A DNA stretch of 21,132 bases from positions 1 to 21,132 of IMG/VR virus record IMGVR_UViG_3300028284_000036; one strand, written 5' to 3'. The translations under genes and the position numbers were made by a program. Positions 11,951 to 19,016 of the stretch are shown here, one piece after another (the stretch's first letter is position 1; each line of letters starts with the position of its first letter). The notes beneath the pieces are model-generated. The model worked only from the letters and a program-made list of their open reading frames with translations, was not told the DNA's origin and searched no databases. This stretch comes from a virus.

Positions 11951-11968
11951 TAGCCCATAGGAGTTATA

Positions 11969-12379
11969 TTGACTGAGAAAAAAGTAAAGAAACAAGCCTC
12001 TGGTAAGAGGATTGGGCGTCCACCTAAGTCTGAGGTTGTCAGCCGCAAGCGGGGAACCGTAGGGTCAGTAGGTAGACCTAAAGGTGACGCTGCTATCATC
12101 AATGAGTACAAGACTAGGATGCTTACGTCTCCTAAGTCTAAGAAGGTCTTAGAGTCTATCTTTGATGCTGCTTTAAATGATGACCATAAGAATCAGGCTG
12201 CTGCTTGGAAGCTAGTGATGGATAGGGTCTTACCTACCAGCTACTTCGAGAAGGATGCAGCAGGTGGTAACAAAGGTGGTATCAACATATCAATCACTGG
12301 TGTCGGTGGTGAGAAGACTGTCATTTCAGGTGGCTCAACAGAGCCCGTAGCCGAAGGAGAGTACACCGAAGATGTCTGA
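11969..12379 (+). CDS. terS: Small terminase subunit-like protein (TTG start)
   Basis: The 136-residue protein starts at a TTG (11969-11971) with GGAG seven bases upstream; an in-frame TAG at 11951 and no ATG nearby leave no better choice. The N-terminus is basic with two AT-hook-like motifs (KRIGRPPK and GSVGRPKGD). The centre is helical (LESIFDAALNDDHKNQAAAWKLVMDRVLP), and the C-terminus is Gly-rich and acidic. It should recognise phage DNA for packaging. The assignment rests on position (first gene, two before TerL), DNA-binding character and similarity to marine phage proteins annotated as TerS. It overlaps the peptidase gene by 8 bases. Confidence 0.72.
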   Translation: MTEKKVKKQASGKRIGRPPKSEVVSRKRGTVGSVGRPKGDAAIINEYKTRMLTSPKSKKVLESIFDAALNDDHKNQAAAWKLVMDRVLPTSYFEKDAAGGNKGGINISITGVGGEKTVISGGSTEPVAEGEYTEDV

Positions 12380-12746
12380 TATCAACCAAGACCTAGATTA
12401 CTTCACCAAAGAAGAGTTTGCCTGTCAGCACACAGGTGAGAATGAAATTAAAGATACATTCCTATTGAAGCTAGACCTGCTTAGAGCAAGGTGTGGTTTC
12501 CCGTTTGTTATAACTAGTGGCTATCGTAGCCCCGAACATCCGATTGAATCGAGAAAGGAGAAAGCAGGAACTCATGCCCAAGGCATTGCAGCTGACATTA
12601 AAGTTAGTACGGCACAACAAAGGTACACGCTGGTTGAGGAAGCTATCAAGATGGGATTTGGAGGCATTGGAATACACAGTGTCTTCGTGCATGTTGATAT
12701 GCGCAATGTTGACGGTAATCGTCCGCCTGTAATGTGGTTGTACTAG
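12372..12746 (+). CDS. Peptidase M15-family endolysin (D-Ala-D-Ala or L-Ala-D-Glu type)
   Basis: The 124-residue enzyme has the M15A zinc-site pattern: His68 and Asp75 in THAQGIAADI and His107 in FVHVDMR. The upstream FVITSGYRSPEH (45-56) is also characteristic. It should cleave peptide bonds in peptidoglycan stems for host lysis. There is no signal peptide, so it needs a holin or membrane leakage to reach the wall; no holin is recognised beside it. The location between TerS-like and TerL genes is unusual. It overlaps TerS by 8 bases and ends 3 bases before the TerL start. Confidence 0.87.
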   Translation: MSDINQDLDYFTKEEFACQHTGENEIKDTFLLKLDLLRARCGFPFVITSGYRSPEHPIESRKEKAGTHAQGIAADIKVSTAQQRYTLVEEAIKMGFGGIGIHSVFVHVDMRNVDGNRPPVMWLY

Positions 12747-12749
12747 TTA

Positions 12750-14003
12750 GTGACTGACTTAAAAGTTGAGTTGCTACCTTGGCAACAAGAGGTCTGGAAT
12801 GATGAGGCTCGCTTCCAAGTAATAGCTGCTGGTAGACGTACAGGTAAGTCTCGTCTCGCTGCATGGAAGTTAATCATTGAAGGTTTGACTACGACTAAGG
12901 GTCACGTCTTCTACGTTGCCCCTACACAGGGTCAGGCTAGAGACATTATGTGGCAGACGTTACTGGAAGTAGGTAACCCTGTCATTGTGTCTAGCCACGT
13001 CAACAACCTACAGATTAAGCTAATCAACGGTGCTACCATCGCACTCAAGGGTGCTGATAGACCAGAGACTATGCGTGGTGTCAGCCTTAAGTTCTTGGTC
13101 ATGGATGAGTACGCCGATATGAAGCCGGAGGTCTGGGAGCAAATCCTAAGACCTGCCCTAGCTGACCAAAAGGGTTCAGCGATGTTCATAGGTACGCCTA
13201 TGGGCCGTAACCACTTCTACGACCTACATCAGTACTCTGTGCTGGCTAAGGATAAAGACTGGAGTGGTTGGCACTTTACTAGTTACGATAATCCTCTCCT
13301 AGATAAGGAAGAGATTAATGCGGCTAAGAAGTCGATGTCAGCATTCTCCTTTAGACAGGAGTTCATGGCGTCCTTTGAGGCAGCGGGTGGTGAGCTCTTT
13401 AAGGAAGAGTTCGTAAAGTTCTCAGAGGAAGAGCCTAAAGATGGTGGTTATTACATTGCTGTCGATTTGGCAGGATTTGCAGATGTCCAGAAAGCTACAA
13501 CTAAGACTAACCGTCTTGACCAAACGGCTATCGCTGTGGTTAAAGCGAACACTGAGGGCTGGTGGGTTGCTAATATCATACATGGCCGTTGGGGTGTCGA
13601 AGAGACTGCCAGACGAATCTTTGAAGCAGTCAGAGACTACCAACCAATCTCAGTAGGTATCGAGAAAGGTGCCCTAAAGAACGCTGTATATCCATACCTG
13701 AATGATATAATGAAGAAGAACCAACGCTTCTTCAGGGTGGAAGAGCTTACCCACGGTAACCAGAGGAAGACCGATAGGGTTGTCTGGGCCTTACAGGGTA
13801 GGTTTGAGCACGGTAATATAACACTTAATAAGGGTGAATGGAACGCTCCCTTCTTAGATGAGTTGTTTCAGTTCCCTAATAAGCTTGTTCACGATGATTT
13901 GATAGATGCCTTAGCCTACATAGACCAATTGGCTAAGATAGCCTACGCTATTGATTACGAAGAAGAAGAATACGAATTCCTAGACACCTACGCAGGGTAC
14001 TAA
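12750..14003 (+). CDS. terL: Large terminase subunit (GTG start)
   Basis: The 417-residue packaging motor has an ATPase half with Walker A at 26-34 (AAGRRTGKS, Lys33), Walker B at Asp119-Glu120 (FLVMDEYADM) and a coupling motif GTP at 148-150. The RNase H-like nuclease half carries Asp239 (YIAVDLAG), Glu305 (VGIEKGA) and Asp382/383 and 386 (HDDLIDALAY). The first possible start is GTG at 12750, three bases after the peptidase stop and without a clear Shine-Dalgarno sequence, so translation is probably coupled. It cuts concatemers and pumps DNA into procapsids through the portal. Confidence 0.93.
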   Translation: MTDLKVELLPWQQEVWNDEARFQVIAAGRRTGKSRLAAWKLIIEGLTTTKGHVFYVAPTQGQARDIMWQTLLEVGNPVIVSSHVNNLQIKLINGATIALKGADRPETMRGVSLKFLVMDEYADMKPEVWEQILRPALADQKGSAMFIGTPMGRNHFYDLHQYSVLAKDKDWSGWHFTSYDNPLLDKEEINAAKKSMSAFSFRQEFMASFEAAGGELFKEEFVKFSEEEPKDGGYYIAVDLAGFADVQKATTKTNRLDQTAIAVVKANTEGWWVANIIHGRWGVEETARRIFEAVRDYQPISVGIEKGALKNAVYPYLNDIMKKNQRFFRVEELTHGNQRKTDRVVWALQGRFEHGNITLNKGEWNAPFLDELFQFPNKLVHDDLIDALAYIDQLAKIAYAIDYEEEEYEFLDTYAGY

Positions 14004-14006
14004 ACT

Positions 14007-15980
14007 ATGTTAGATTCCAACGAACCATTCACTATTGAAGAATCACTAGAAGGATGGGTAAGTAATAAAGCAATGTCTTGGAGAGATTACTTCGAGGCTA
14101 ACTACTCACAGAAGTTTGATGAGTATTATCGTCTCTGGCGTGGCCAATGGTCTCCAGAAGACAAGACTAGACAGTCAGAACGCTCTCGTATCATCAGCCC
14201 AGCACTACAACAAGCCGTTGAGTCCTCCGTAGCGGAGCTAGAGGAAGCTACTTTTGGTCGTGGTAAGTGGTTCGACATCAAAGATGACTACATGGACAAA
14301 GACCAAGCAGACGTAATGATGCTTCGTAACCACCTAGAGTCCGACTTTAAGCGTAACAAAGTCCGTAAAGGTGTAGCTGAGTGCTTAATCAACGCTGCTG
14401 TCTTCGGTACTGGTATCGCTGAGATTGAATTGTCAACTGAGAAAGAATTTAAGCCAGCTACTCAGCCTCTGATGGACGGAGAGCTAACAGCAGTTGGTGT
14501 CAACATCGTAGACCGCACCTGTGTCAAGCTACGACCCGTCATGCCACAGAATTTCCTTATCGACCCAGTAGCTACGTCCGTTGATGATGCTCTAGGTTGT
14601 GCTGTAGATGAGTTTGTCTCACGCCACGTAGTGGAAAAGCTACAGGAACAGGGTGTTTATCGTGACGTAGAGCTACAGGAAGCCCAACAGGACTTCGATA
14701 TTGAGCCTGACCACGACATTCAGTCTATATACGAAGAAGATAAGGTACGTCTAACCAAATACTACGGTTTAGTACCCCGTCACCTCCTAGAAGAGGCTAT
14801 GAAAGACCCCGACGCAGAGGAAGAAGCAGTTAGCTTGTCAAGTGACGACGAAGAAGATGACAGCTACTACGTTGAGGCTATCGTTGTTATTGGTAATGAC
14901 GGTGTTTTACTCAAAGCTGAAGCTAATCCGTACATGATGGGTGACCGTCCTATCATTGCATTCCCTTGGGATGTCGTTCCTAGCCGTTTCTGGGGCAGAG
15001 GAGTATGTGAGAAAGGATATAACTCTCAGAAGGCGTTAGACGCAGAACTACGAGCTCGTATTGATGCTCTAGCACTGACTGTACACCCTATGTTGGCTAT
15101 GGATGCCTCTCGTATGCCTCGTGGCGCTAAGCCGGAAGTACGTGCAGGTAAAGTTATCTTGACAAATGGTAACCCCGCTGAGATTCTACAGCCATTTAAC
15201 TTCGGTCAAGTCAGTCAGATTACCTTCGCACAGGCAGGTGCCCTACAACAGATGGTACAGACCTCTACAGGCGCTGTAGACTCCACTGGTGTGTCAGGTG
15301 GTATTAACGGAGAAGCGACGGCAGCGGGCATCTCAATGAGCTTAGGAGCCATCATTAAGCGTCACAAGCGCACTTTGATTAACTTCCAAGAATCATTCAT
15401 CGTTCCCTTCGTCACTAAGGCTGCTCATCGCTACATGCAGTTTGAACCAGAGATGTACCCTGTTGCTGACTACAAGTTTGATGTATCTAGCTCTCTGGGC
15501 ATTATTGCTCGTGAGTATGAGGTTACACAGCTTGTACAGTTACTACAGACCATGTCTCCAGACACCCCGATGTACCCTGAATTAGTTAAATCAATTGTTG
15601 ACAATATGAATTTGTCCAATCGTGAAGAGCTTATCGCTAAGCTTGACCAAGCTAACCAGCCTAACCCAGAAGCACAGCAGGCTCAACAGGCTGCACAACA
15701 AGCTCAGATGGCCTTCCAAGCCTCACAGACTGCTGCACTCAACGGACAGGCCCAAGAGTCACAGGCACGAGCTGCTAAGGCTGCTGCTGAAGCACAGGCT
15801 GTACCACAGGAGCTTGAGATTGACCGTATCAGAGCAGTTACAGCTAACCTTCAGGCTGGAGATGCAGACGACAAAGAGTTCCAGAAGCGTCTTAAAATCT
15901 CTGAGCAGCTACTGAAGGAGCGTGAAGTAGCTGTTAAGGAAGTAACTAAACAACCCAACCCGCAACCTACACAAGGATAA
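14007..15980 (+). CDS. Portal (head-tail connector) protein
   Basis: The 657-residue product directly follows TerL by 3 bases. It begins with a helical segment, then WRDYFEANYSQKFDEYYRLW and SRIISPALQQAVESSVAELEE, and has a central ENPY/PW region (RPIIAFPWDVVPSRFWGRGV) followed by MVQTSTGAVDSTGVSGGING, as expected of T7-like connectors. From about residue 560 the tail is Gln/Ala-rich and helical, with a final charged coiled coil (KEFQKRLKISEQLLKEREVA). It forms the ring through which DNA enters and leaves the head. It is longer than T7 gp8 (536 aa), mainly because of that tail. An acidic insert is seen near residues 270-290 (DPDAEEEAVSLSSDDEEDD). Confidence 0.87.
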   Translation: MLDSNEPFTIEESLEGWVSNKAMSWRDYFEANYSQKFDEYYRLWRGQWSPEDKTRQSERSRIISPALQQAVESSVAELEEATFGRGKWFDIKDDYMDKDQADVMMLRNHLESDFKRNKVRKGVAECLINAAVFGTGIAEIELSTEKEFKPATQPLMDGELTAVGVNIVDRTCVKLRPVMPQNFLIDPVATSVDDALGCAVDEFVSRHVVEKLQEQGVYRDVELQEAQQDFDIEPDHDIQSIYEEDKVRLTKYYGLVPRHLLEEAMKDPDAEEEAVSLSSDDEEDDSYYVEAIVVIGNDGVLLKAEANPYMMGDRPIIAFPWDVVPSRFWGRGVCEKGYNSQKALDAELRARIDALALTVHPMLAMDASRMPRGAKPEVRAGKVILTNGNPAEILQPFNFGQVSQITFAQAGALQQMVQTSTGAVDSTGVSGGINGEATAAGISMSLGAIIKRHKRTLINFQESFIVPFVTKAAHRYMQFEPEMYPVADYKFDVSSSLGIIAREYEVTQLVQLLQTMSPDTPMYPELVKSIVDNMNLSNREELIAKLDQANQPNPEAQQAQQAAQQAQMAFQASQTAALNGQAQESQARAAKAAAEAQAVPQELEIDRIRAVTANLQAGDADDKEFQKRLKISEQLLKEREVAVKEVTKQPNPQPTQG

Positions 15981-15988
15981 TTGCTACA

Positions 15989-16153
15989 ATGGTACTAACA
16001 AGTAAAATGTTTGGAGACGCTATGCAGCAAGTAAACATAGCGTTTGCAGAAGTCAATAAAAAGGTTGACAAACTAGAATTAGAAGTTAAAGAACTTAAAG
16101 CTAATCAGGAGAAGCCCAGTGGCGACACCAAGAAAGGGAAAAGCAAAGGTTAA
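15989..16153 (+). CDS. Small coiled-coil protein (54 aa)
   Basis: The frame from ATG at 15989 to TAA at 16153 encodes 54 residues: MVLTSKMFGDAMQQ, a coiled-coil stretch (VNKKVDKLELEVKELKANQ, about residues 22-40) and a Lys/Gly-rich tail (TKKGKSKG). AAGGA lies about 12 bases upstream. It lies eight bases after the portal stop and overlaps the next gene. It is probably a structural or assembly helper, but the family is not recognised. Confidence 0.6.
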   Translation: MVLTSKMFGDAMQQVNIAFAEVNKKVDKLELEVKELKANQEKPSGDTKKGKSKG

Positions 16154-16373
16154 GGTAACCTCTAGTGGTAAGAAGGTAAGCTACGGGCAGGCTGGTAAGG
16201 CTAAAGGTGGTGGCCCTCGTGTAAAACCGGGGACTTCCAAGGGCGATAGCTACTGCGCTAGAAGCCTTGGCATCAAGAAGGGCTTACCCAAAGCTAAACA
16301 AAATGACCCTAACACCCCCAACAACCTCTCACGTAAGCGTTGGAAGTGTTCTGGGGCTAAATCGAGAAAATAA
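16119..16373 (+). CDS. Small basic virion-region protein (84 aa, GTG start)
   Basis: The 84-residue, very basic product starts at GTG with GGAG eight bases upstream. It contains SYGQAGKAKGGGPRVKPGTS and continues into KGDSYCARSLGIKKG, then NDPNTPNNLSRKRWKCSG. This sequence type is conserved between portal and scaffold genes in many marine podoviruses, where its function remains unknown. The charge suggests contact with DNA or with acidic head proteins. It overlaps the coiled-coil gene by 35 bases in another frame. Confidence 0.72.
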   Translation: MATPRKGKAKVKVTSSGKKVSYGQAGKAKGGGPRVKPGTSKGDSYCARSLGIKKGLPKAKQNDPNTPNNLSRKRWKCSGAKSRK

Positions 16374-16374
16374 C

Positions 16375-16470
16375 ATGACGTGTGGCAAAGCAAAGACCAA
16401 GAAGAAAAAGAAAGCAGCTCTCCCTAAGCGTGGACAGCGTACTTTAAAAAACAAGTCTAAGTCAAAATAA
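16375..16470 (+). CDS. Very small Lys-rich protein (31 aa)
   Basis: ATG at 16375 opens a 31-residue frame, beginning MTCGKAKTKKKKKAALPKRG, of which nearly half is Lys or Arg. It lies one base after the preceding stop, with a weak GAG ribosome site. The same frame is open upstream inside the previous gene, but that part is shadow. Similar tiny MCGK-type proteins occur in this position in other podoviruses. It could bind DNA. Function is unknown. Confidence 0.5.
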   Translation: MTCGKAKTKKKKKAALPKRGQRTLKNKSKSK

Positions 16471-16473
16471 CAC

Positions 16474-16502
16474 TTGACTTTTACCTTAAAATATGCTATA
16501 AT
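16474..16502 (+). promoter_or_regulatory. Second rightward sigma70-type promoter, for scaffold and capsid genes
   Basis: TTGACT (16474-16479), a 17-base spacer and TATAAT (16497-16502). The box sequences and spacer ending are nearly the same as in the promoter at 11824-11852. The expected start is near 16509, inside a palindromic element. It would raise transcription of the scaffold and major capsid genes needed in large amounts. Confidence 0.87.
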
Positions 16503-16503
16503 G

Positions 16504-16523
16504 TACTATAGTATACTTTAGTA
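16504..16523. repeat. GTATACTT-type palindromic element at the capsid promoter start site
   Basis: Overlapping palindromes ACTATAGT (16505-16512) and AGTATACT (16510-16517) are followed by TTAGTA. Positions 16510-16531 match 8569-8590 at 21 of 22 bases. Its position over the transcription start would allow repression by a bound protein. Confidence 0.55.
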
Positions 16524-16570
16524 AGTTACTTAAATTTTAACCCTTAAACTGTCCTAAAAGGATAAACAGT

Positions 16571-16837
16571 ATGATTGACAAAGAATTAGAAAAGTATTAC
16601 GAAAGCATGTACACGTTGTTCCGTAACGAAGGCTGGAAGTCTCTTCTTGCTGATTTACAGGCCAACTCTGTACACATTAACTCAGTGGAACAGACTACAG
16701 ATGAGAACAACCTGCACTTCCGTAAGGGTCAGCTTTCCATCATTGCTAGTCTCCTGACACTGGAGCAGCAGATTAGAGCCGCAGAGGAACAGGCACAAGA
16801 AGAGCCTGATGACGAAGAAGAGCAAGAAGCATCCTGA
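16571..16837 (+). CDS. Conserved hypothetical protein (88 aa)
   Basis: The 88-residue product begins MIDKELEKYYESMYTLFRNE and contains WKSLLADLQAN and NNLHFRKGQLSIIASLLTLE, which is highly helical. The C-terminus is acidic (QEEPDDEEEQEAS). AGGA lies nine bases upstream. The type occurs just before scaffold genes in marine podoviruses, and I recall the LHFRKG segment as conserved. It may help assembly. Its stop overlaps the next start (TGATG). Confidence 0.72.
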   Translation: MIDKELEKYYESMYTLFRNEGWKSLLADLQANSVHINSVEQTTDENNLHFRKGQLSIIASLLTLEQQIRAAEEQAQEEPDDEEEQEAS

Positions 16838-17070
16838 TGCGGGTCATGTTTGATTTCCAATGTTCAGAAGGACATGTTACTGAGTTATTTATAGACAGTA
16901 ATACTAAGGAGGCTGACTGTGCTACTTGCGGTCAGCTTGCTAAAAAAATGATTACCCCTGTTCGCAGTAAGATTGACCCTATTTCTGGTGATAATGTAGG
17001 TGCTACGATGAAATGGATGAAGATGCGCGAACAGAAACTGAAGCAAGAGCGTAAGGCCAACTCTGAGTAA
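16837..17070 (+). CDS. FmdB-like zinc-ribbon protein (77 aa)
   Basis: The 77-residue product has Cys9, His13 (FQCSEGHV) and Cys28/Cys31 (CATC), the pattern of the FmdB putative regulatory zinc ribbon. The C-terminus is helical and basic (MKWMKMREQKLKQERKANSE). A second ATG three codons in would also give the complete ribbon. Phage copies are common near head genes, but the role is unknown. It shares TGATG with the preceding gene. Confidence 0.72.
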   Translation: MRVMFDFQCSEGHVTELFIDSNTKEADCATCGQLAKKMITPVRSKIDPISGDNVGATMKWMKMREQKLKQERKANSE

Positions 17071-17127
17071 TCAGAAGCTTTACTTACATGAAACCTCCAC
17101 AATGATAATATATCACGGAGTTTAATA

Positions 17128-17943
17128 ATGGCAACACTTATAGACGAGCGTCCAGAGGACATCAACGAAGAAGAACAGATTACAACTTTTGATACAGCTC
17201 CTGAACCAGAGGAAGCTCCACAACAAGAGCCAACCCCTCCAGAAGAAACTGTAACTGAAGATGACATCCCTGAGAAGTACAAAGGAAAGTCAACTGCTGA
17301 TATTGTACGGATGCACCAAGAGGCTGAGAAGCTTTTAGGTAGACAGAGCAGTGAAGTGGGGGAGTTACGTAGCGTAGTTGATAGTTACATTCAGACACAA
17401 CTCGACACAAACGATACACCAGCACCAACGCAAGAACCTGAAGAAGAAGTAGATTTTTTCTCAGACCCAGACAAGGCTGTCGCTAGAGCTATTGCTAATC
17501 ATCCTTCCATTAAGAAGGCTGAGGAAACAACTCTACAAAACAAACGTGCATCTGCGCTGTCACAACTAAACCAACGACACCCAGATATGCAAGAGGTCAT
17601 CTCTGACTCTAAGTTTGTTGACTGGATTAAAGGCTCTAAGATTAGAACCCAGCTCTTTGCTCAAGCAGACCGTAGTTATGATTACGAAGCCGCTGACGAA
17701 CTTCTCACTAACTGGAAGGAACGTCAAGGTGTAGTAACTCAGACCTTAGCTGCTGAGAAGGCAGGACGTAAGGAAGCAATTAAGTCAGCCTCTACAGGAA
17801 GTACAAAGGGTAATGGACAACAACAGTCTAGGAAAATCTATAGACGTTCAGACATTATTAAACTAATGCAGGACGACCCAGACCGGTACTTACAACTTAG
17901 TGATGAAATTACTAAAGCGTATGCCGAAAAGAGAGTCCGCTAA
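17128..17943 (+). CDS. Scaffolding (capsid assembly) protein
   Basis: The 271-residue protein has an acidic, Pro/Glu-rich N-terminus (about 1-45). This is followed by IPEKYKGKSTADIVRMHQEA and a helical stretch (LLGRQSSEVGELRSVVDSYI), and the C-terminus is basic and helical (RKIYRRSDIIKLMQDDPDRY). This arrangement and the place directly before the major capsid gene are those of T7 gp9-type scaffolds, which guide coat assembly and then leave the head. GGAG lies nine bases before the ATG. A 57-base gap separates it from the zinc-ribbon gene. Confidence 0.87.
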   Translation: MATLIDERPEDINEEEQITTFDTAPEPEEAPQQEPTPPEETVTEDDIPEKYKGKSTADIVRMHQEAEKLLGRQSSEVGELRSVVDSYIQTQLDTNDTPAPTQEPEEEVDFFSDPDKAVARAIANHPSIKKAEETTLQNKRASALSQLNQRHPDMQEVISDSKFVDWIKGSKIRTQLFAQADRSYDYEAADELLTNWKERQGVVTQTLAAEKAGRKEAIKSASTGSTKGNGQQQSRKIYRRSDIIKLMQDDPDRYLQLSDEITKAYAEKRVR

Positions 17944-17974
17944 CTCAAATATTATTATTTAAAGGTATTATCTC

Positions 17975-18934
17975 ATGGCTACATCAGTATATCCCGCCAC
18001 AGGCGGCATGGTTGACAACACAAGCGCAGCAACTTTCATCCCAGAAATCTGGAGTGACGAAGTTGTCGCAGCATACAAGTCTAACTTAGTTCTGGCTAAC
18101 CTCGTTAAGAAGATGAGCATGTCAGGCAAGAAAGGCGACACCATTCACGTACCTAAGCCTCTCCGTGGTTCCGCTAGTGCTAAAGCAGCTAACACCGCTG
18201 TTACTATTCAGAACGGAACTGAAGAAGAAGTTTTGATTTCTATCGACAAGCACTTTGAGTTCTCTCGCTTGATTGAAGACATCACCGAAGTACAGGCTCT
18301 GGCTTCTCTCCGTCAGTTCTACACCGGTGACGCAGGCTACGGTCTGTCTAAGCAGGTTGACGAAGATTTGTTCCTGTTGGGTAAGAAGTTCGGTGACGAC
18401 AACGGTAGTGGTTCCGACTGGATTCACAGCAACACTTACAACTTCTCTGGCTCTGCTGGTATCGAAGCTTACGCTGCTGATGCTGTAGCTGCTGGTGACG
18501 TATTTAACGATGCTGGTTTCCGTGCTGCTATCCAGAAGCTGGATGACGCAGACGTACCTATGGACGGTCGTTCTTTCGTAGTTCCTCCTTCCATCCGTAA
18601 CGCTATCATGGGTGTTGACCGCTACATGTCTTCTGACTTCGTAGATGGTCGTGGTGTTAAGAACGGTCAGATTGGTAACCTGTACGGCATTGACGTATAT
18701 ACTACTTCTAACTGTCCTGTACTTGAGACTGCTGCCCAGAACGCTGCTGGTGGTGAAGTTAAAGGTGCATTGTTGTTCCACAAGGACGCTATGGTTCTTG
18801 CTGAGCAGCAGGGTGTTCGCTCTCAGACTCAGTACAAGCAAGAGTTCTTAGGAACCCTTTACACTGCTGACACTCTGTACGGTACTCAGGTACTTCGTCC
18901 AGAAGCAGGTCTCGTTCTAGCTGTAAACGGCTAA
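17975..18934 (+). CDS. Major capsid protein
   Basis: The 319-residue protein begins MATSVYPATGGMVDNTSAAT and continues with FIPEIWSDEVVAAYKSNLVL, KGDTIHVPKPLRG and FEFSRLIEDITEVQALASLR. These N-arm and E-loop-like features are typical of HK97-fold coat proteins of marine podoviruses. The region VDRYMSSDFVDGRGVKNGQI followed by GNLYGIDVYTTSNCP fits the peripheral domain. It forms the icosahedral head. The codon choice is biased to strongly expressed codons (GCT, GGT, CGT, GAC). An AAGG ribosome site precedes it and an intrinsic terminator follows eight bases after its stop. Confidence 0.92.
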   Translation: MATSVYPATGGMVDNTSAATFIPEIWSDEVVAAYKSNLVLANLVKKMSMSGKKGDTIHVPKPLRGSASAKAANTAVTIQNGTEEEVLISIDKHFEFSRLIEDITEVQALASLRQFYTGDAGYGLSKQVDEDLFLLGKKFGDDNGSGSDWIHSNTYNFSGSAGIEAYAADAVAAGDVFNDAGFRAAIQKLDDADVPMDGRSFVVPPSIRNAIMGVDRYMSSDFVDGRGVKNGQIGNLYGIDVYTTSNCPVLETAAQNAAGGEVKGALLFHKDAMVLAEQQGVRSQTQYKQEFLGTLYTADTLYGTQVLRPEAGLVLAVNG

Positions 18935-18941
18935 GACAACT

Positions 18942-18972
18942 AAGGGGCTCCTTAACGGGAGTCCCTTCTTTT
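18942..18972 (+). terminator. Intrinsic terminator after the capsid gene
   Basis: A stem of 11 pairs (two of them G-T wobbles) is formed by 18942-18952 and 18957-18967 around a TAAC loop, followed by CTTCTTTT. It lies just after the capsid stop codon and about 45 bases before the fibre gene start. It should cut read-through from the abundant capsid transcript. Confidence 0.8.
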
Positions 18973-19016
18973 ACACCCTCATTTCTTATCATCACTTTTT
19001 TTCGTAGGGGCTATGA

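Larger units (their letters stand above)
11177..11968. promoter_or_regulatory. Non-coding divergent control region between the two arms
   Basis: This stretch of about 790 bases separates leftward genes from rightward genes. I see no convincing gene in it. It contains a leftward promoter, a rightward promoter, three GTGAC-N16-GTCAC dyads, shorter inverted repeats at 11248-11263, 11328-11344 and 11703-11719, a GC-rich patch at 11305-11316, a G-run patch at 11605-11620, and two TTAAG-centred palindromes. It may also hold a replication origin, which I cannot show from sequence alone. Confidence 0.7.

Noticed and set aside
17079-17105. Possible promoter before the scaffold gene (TTTACT and GATAAT)
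   Set aside because: The spacer is about 19 bases and the -35 box is poor compared with the three consensus promoters.
18122-18841. Minus-strand open frame of 239 codons opposite the capsid gene
   Set aside because: It is antisense to a strongly codon-biased capsid gene, and its composition (Val/Thr/Ser-rich) has no domain pattern.
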